From contig NC_046676.1 in assembly GCF_003369915.1 (NCBI RefSeq), positions 4,960,001-5,024,000 of the forward strand: a stretch of 64,000 nucleotides of DNA, in the 5' to 3' direction. Each line of letters starts with the position of its first letter. The first letter of the stretch is position 1. The position numbers and the translations under genes were made by a program. The notes beneath the pieces were generated by a model. That model did not search any database and was not told where the DNA came from. It saw only the letters and a program-made list of their open reading frames with translations. Source of the DNA: Drosophila miranda. Lineage: Eukaryota > Arthropoda > Insecta > Diptera > Drosophilidae. Shown piece after piece: positions 60,402-64,000 of this stretch.

Positions 60402-61199
60402 ATAGACTCTGAAATCTCTTCAAATTTTGTGTAGAATACTCGAGAAAATCAGTCTGATTGTACGCGCTTTTGGAGAACACTTTTAAATTGTACCATGGAC
60501 TGCCAAATAATAATAATAATTTTTTTTGTCTGATTTATTGATTAGAATAACTGATTTGATTGCTGTTATCAAAACGTTAGTATATACTAACCACATACAG
60601 TATATGTATATATGTAGTAGTTTAAGTTGCTTGATGGCAACGAGTAACATTTATTTGATAAGTATGTTGGACTTAAAATTATAACAGCTCCAAGTTGTAC
60701 AAGTATGTTTGTGACTAATTATATGCGTGTACGTCTGATGCGTGGCTGAACTGACAACTGACTGATCTCTCTCTCTTGATATCGGCTCTCTCAGAGCCGA
60801 TTACTGCTCTATCCCGACGACACGACGAAAACACGACCGCTTCGTGTCTCTCTCTTTCCTTCGTTTCCTACATTCGGCTGTCCTGACGGACCATTCGCCT
60901 CGGATGGGTCTAGCCAAGGTTTCATATATTCTGAAACTGTAGAGGTCTTATATTTTTGGACGTTGACATGCAATGACTGCATCTTTCAAGAGGCGATGCA
61001 GTTAATGCACCGTCAAGTGGCCCGTGTGACACCAGCAGAAGGCTGTTACGCGCGGATCCGAGGCAAAACGCAGCCCTCCTCCCGCCCAACCGACCGAGGG
61101 GCGCTGCCGCATGACGCGGCATGCATGACATGCAAGAAAGATAGCTATTAGACTAACATTCGAGGAAAATTAGTACTAAACTTACTAAGAAACTAAGCA
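60402..61199. other. Spacer, possibly including the LINE 3' UTR
   Basis: Contains a perfect 9-bp hairpin (ATCGGCTCT CTC AGAGCCGAT) at 60781-60801. A GC-richer part at 61000-61130 may be LINE 3' UTR. No poly(A) tail or target duplication could be fixed by eye. Confidence 0.35.
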
Positions 61200-63186
61200 T
61201 GCAATCAAAATACAAATACCACTACAGTTACTAATTAATAGAAAGGTGTGTAAGGATTAATAATTTAATAAGAGGAAGAGAATTAGTGGTGGATATAATA
61301 TGGTAGAGGGAATTATAATCCGAGCATAAGACCCTAAACGGTTCATGCAAGGAATAATTCGATCTACAAAGTGGAAGGAACAACGGTATAAAATTTCTAG
61401 TCAGTCTAATAGGAATCGTGAAGTTTATGCGGCTCAACAGATCAGGGCTGTCTATGTCACCCCTGATCAAGTTGTGCATAAATATCACACCAAGCATTTT
61501 TCTACGGTTAACTAAGGATGGGAGGTTTACTAATAGTAGTCTACTAGAGTAAGATGGGAGTCTTACACCCGCATCCCAGTTAAGGCCCCGCAGAGCAAAG
61601 AGTAAAAAGTTTTTCTGTACTGATTCTATACGGTCCTGGTGTACTTTGTACTGAGGGCACCATACACAGGAGCCGTATTCTAAGATCGGACGAACAAGCG
61701 AGGTATAGAGAGTCTTTGTTATATAGGGGTCGTCAAATTCCTTTGACCACCTCTTTATAAACCCAAGCACGCCCATGGCCTTATTTACCATGGTAGAAAT
61801 GTGTTCGGAAAACTTTAACTTGGGGTCTAACATAACACCCAGATCATCCACCAGGGTAATTCTCTCAAGAGAACCACCAAATAGGGTGTAGGGAGCCAAC
61901 AAAGGGCTAGAACGATGAAATGTCATAACTTTGCATTTCGAGGCATTAAGGTGTAACAAGTTTGCACAACACCATGACTGAAAGTTATTGAGATCGGATT
62001 GCAAGCGAGAATGAAATGAAATGTCCTTGTACTGGACACAGAGTTTAACATCATCCGCATACATAAGTACTCGAGAGTATGTTAATACTGAAGGTAAGTC
62101 ATTAATAAAGAGTGTGAAGAGTAAGAGGCCTAGATGGCTGCCTTGTGGTACTCCCGAAGAAACCTTTACTGGTAAAGAGAGGGAGTTTTTGAAGAGGACT
62201 CTTTGAGACCTAGAACAAAGATAGCTAGAAATCCATCTCAGGAGGTTGGGCGGAAACCCTAAAAGGTCAAGTTTATGCGCTAAAAGGGAATGGTTTACAG
62301 AGTCGAATGCTTTACTAAAGTCGGTGTAAATAACATCCGTCTGTAAGTTACATTGAAAGCCTTTAATAATGAAAGAGGTAAACTCTAACAAGTTCTTGGT
62401 GGTTGATCGCCGCCTTATAAATCCATGCTGAGTTGGAGATATAAGTGACTTGCAGAGATGTTGCAAGTGCGGAGTTAAAACCTTCTCAAACATTTTAGGA
62501 ATAGCGGATAACTTTGCTATACCTCTATAATTTTTTGCATCAGACTTGCTACCTTTTTTATGGAGAGGAATTATAAACGATTCCTTCCAGATCGGGGGGA
62601 AGCAAGAAGAATCAATGGACAGGGTGAATAGTTTAAGCAAAGGTGCACACAGAGCCTCGGCGCAGTACCTGAGTACACAACCTGGAACCCCGTCTGAACC
62701 CGGTGAAAGCACCGGCTTAACTAGTCGAAGATCATGAAGTAGGGAACATTCATTTAACAAGGGACTGAAAATGCCGTTCGACCTCGGTAAACCGTATGGG
62801 TACGGATGACCAGAGTAGCTTTCCTCAGAAAAGGTGGTTTGGAAGAATTGGGCAAAAAGATCGGCAATTGCCTGATCATTATTTGCCGACGTATTACAAA
62901 ATGATAGCGAGGATGGGTGTGCGGACGTTTTACGCTTACTGTTTACGAAGCTGTAAAACTGTTTAGGGTCCTGAGAAAAACGTATCCTGCATCGAAATAG
63001 GTAGTTCTTATAGCATTGAGCATTAAGAACTGAAAAGTTTGACCGAGCTAATACATAGCGAGAGTGAGAAGTAGGAGAACCCACTTTTTGAAATTTTTTA
63101 TAAAGTCTTGATTTTAAGTTTTTTAGACTGGATAACTCTTTGGTAAACCAAGGGGGTTTTCCAGATCTAGTCGGACAAGAAGCGGG
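61200..63186 (-). mobile_element. CR1-like LINE, 5'-truncated, RT domain intact
   Basis: Non-LTR retrotransposon on the minus strand. One uninterrupted frame runs from the right junction (about 63185) to a stop at 61231, roughly 650 residues. It starts in the endonuclease-RT linker (KPPWFTKELSSLK) and covers the whole reverse transcriptase: TDFSKAFDSVNH (catalytic Asp), SGVPQGSHLG, YADDVKL (catalytic DD) and the C-terminal thumb region. The endonuclease and ORF1 are absent, as expected from incomplete reverse transcription. GLLLF stands where most relatives have GPLLF. The absence of stops points to a recent insertion. The CR1-clade assignment comes from motif style (SKAFD.VNH, YADDVK); another clade such as LOA is possible. 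Confidence 0.8.
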
Positions 63187-64000
63187 TTATTATCTATGAT
63201 TCTGCGTTTTTAGTTTTCTCGAATCTGCAATATTGTGGATGCAACAGATTTTCGTCCTTTGTGGGGGTGGAAGGGGGTGGGGCGAAATTTTGAGATATAC
63301 GTTTTATAGTGACATTTTAAAGGAGTGTGTGTACCAAATTTGGTTACTCTAGCCTTAATAGTCTCTGAGATTTGTGGATGCCTCAGATTTTCGTCCTTTG
63401 CGGGGGCGGAAGGGGGTGTGGCGAAATTTTGACACAAAATAGTCAAGGTCCGATATCACAGGAGTGTGGATACAAAATTTGGTTGCGCTGGCTTTTATAG
63501 TCTCTGAGATCTAGGCGCTAATGTTTTACTCTAAGCAAAGCCGCCTATGCTACGTGTGTGTTAGAGAGAGACAGGGCGAGAAAAAATGAAATTGTTTTCT
63601 TGATGCTGGCTATAATAATAATACGATCCAATTCAGATTCTGCAGTCTAAAAGATATGGTCATTCTCTACGATTCTGCGTTTTTGGTTTTCTCATATCTT
63701 TAAAATTGTGGATGCCACAGATTTTCGTCCTTTGAGGGGGCGGAAGTGGGCGGGGCGAAGTTTTGAAATATTTTTGTAGCAGTGACATATCACAGAAGTC
63801 TGGATCCACAACATCGTTGCTCTAGCTCTTATAGTCTTTGAGCACTAGGCGCTGAAGGGGACGGACAGACGGACAGACGGACGGACGGACAGACGGACAG
63901 ACAGACATGGCTCAATCGACTCGGCTATTGATGCTGATCAAGAATATATATACTTTATGGGGTCGGAAACGATTCCTTCTGGACGTTACACACATCCATT
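63187..64000 (-). mobile_element. DINE-1-type repeat, copy F (partial)
   Basis: Begins abruptly at the LINE junction, lacking the stem-loop third of the element, and runs past the right edge of the window. Internal units at 63233-63300 and 63375-63440 and the GGAC/AGAC microsatellite at about 63858-63905 are clear. Confidence 0.72.

Overview
The window looks like Drosophila, probably an obscura-group species: short introns with GT/AG ends, housekeeping promoter motifs (DRE, Motif 1), many TATG/CATA microsatellites, and DINE-1-type repeats. The obscura-group guess rests on repeat texture and is soft. Most of the window is the tetraspanin cluster that Drosophila melanogaster carries at 42E (Tsp42E, with late bloomer and sunglasses). 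I reconstructed 16 tetraspanin genes, and in every one the exons join in frame. Fifteen follow the expected order from Tsp42Ed (left) to the Tsp42Er position (right). The sixteenth is an extra, diverged copy of Tsp42Ei at 29.7-31.1 kb.

Layout: Tsp42Ed (0.3-1.9 kb); a DINE-1 copy; an antisense RAD51-paralog gene (3.6-4.8 kb); a repeat array and a DRE/Motif 1 promoter (5.0-5.7 kb); Tsp42Ee (6.7-11.3 kb); an island of five small genes of one unrecognised four-membrane-pass family, one of them a pseudogene (12.3-16.7 kb); Tsp42Ef and Eg (17.4-25.4 kb, with a DINE-1 between them); Eh, Ei and the Ei-like copy (26.2-31.1 kb); two head-to-tail DINE-1 copies (31.2-33.5 kb); Ej, Ek, El, lbm, En and Eo (34.7-48.6 kb). 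Then the strand flips: Tsp42Ep, a GalNAc-transferase gene and another tetraspanin lie on the minus strand (48.7-56.8 kb). They are followed by a plus-strand tetraspanin (59.2-60.4 kb), a 5'-truncated CR1-like LINE and a DINE-1 copy that runs off the right edge.

How the genes work together: tetraspanins are four-pass membrane proteins that organise receptor and adhesion microdomains. This cluster arose by tandem duplication, shown by a near-constant 20-codon first exon, phase-0 introns throughout and the CCG / PxSC / GC signature of the large loop. Copies differ by intron loss, by four or six loop cysteines, and by first-intron length (about 55 bp to 3.8 kb). The RAD51 paralog (DNA repair) and the GalNAc-transferase (O-glycosylation) are unrelated neighbours.

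Most interesting: the four-pass family nested in the cluster, with a shared 1-0-1 intron-phase plan; the Ei-like copy with an odd loop-cysteine count; and a 27-bp promoter block plus a flanking repeat family that occur, in the same relative arrangement, at two sites 48 kb apart. No virus-like element was recognised. All gene names rest on remembered family sequences and gene order, not on a search.
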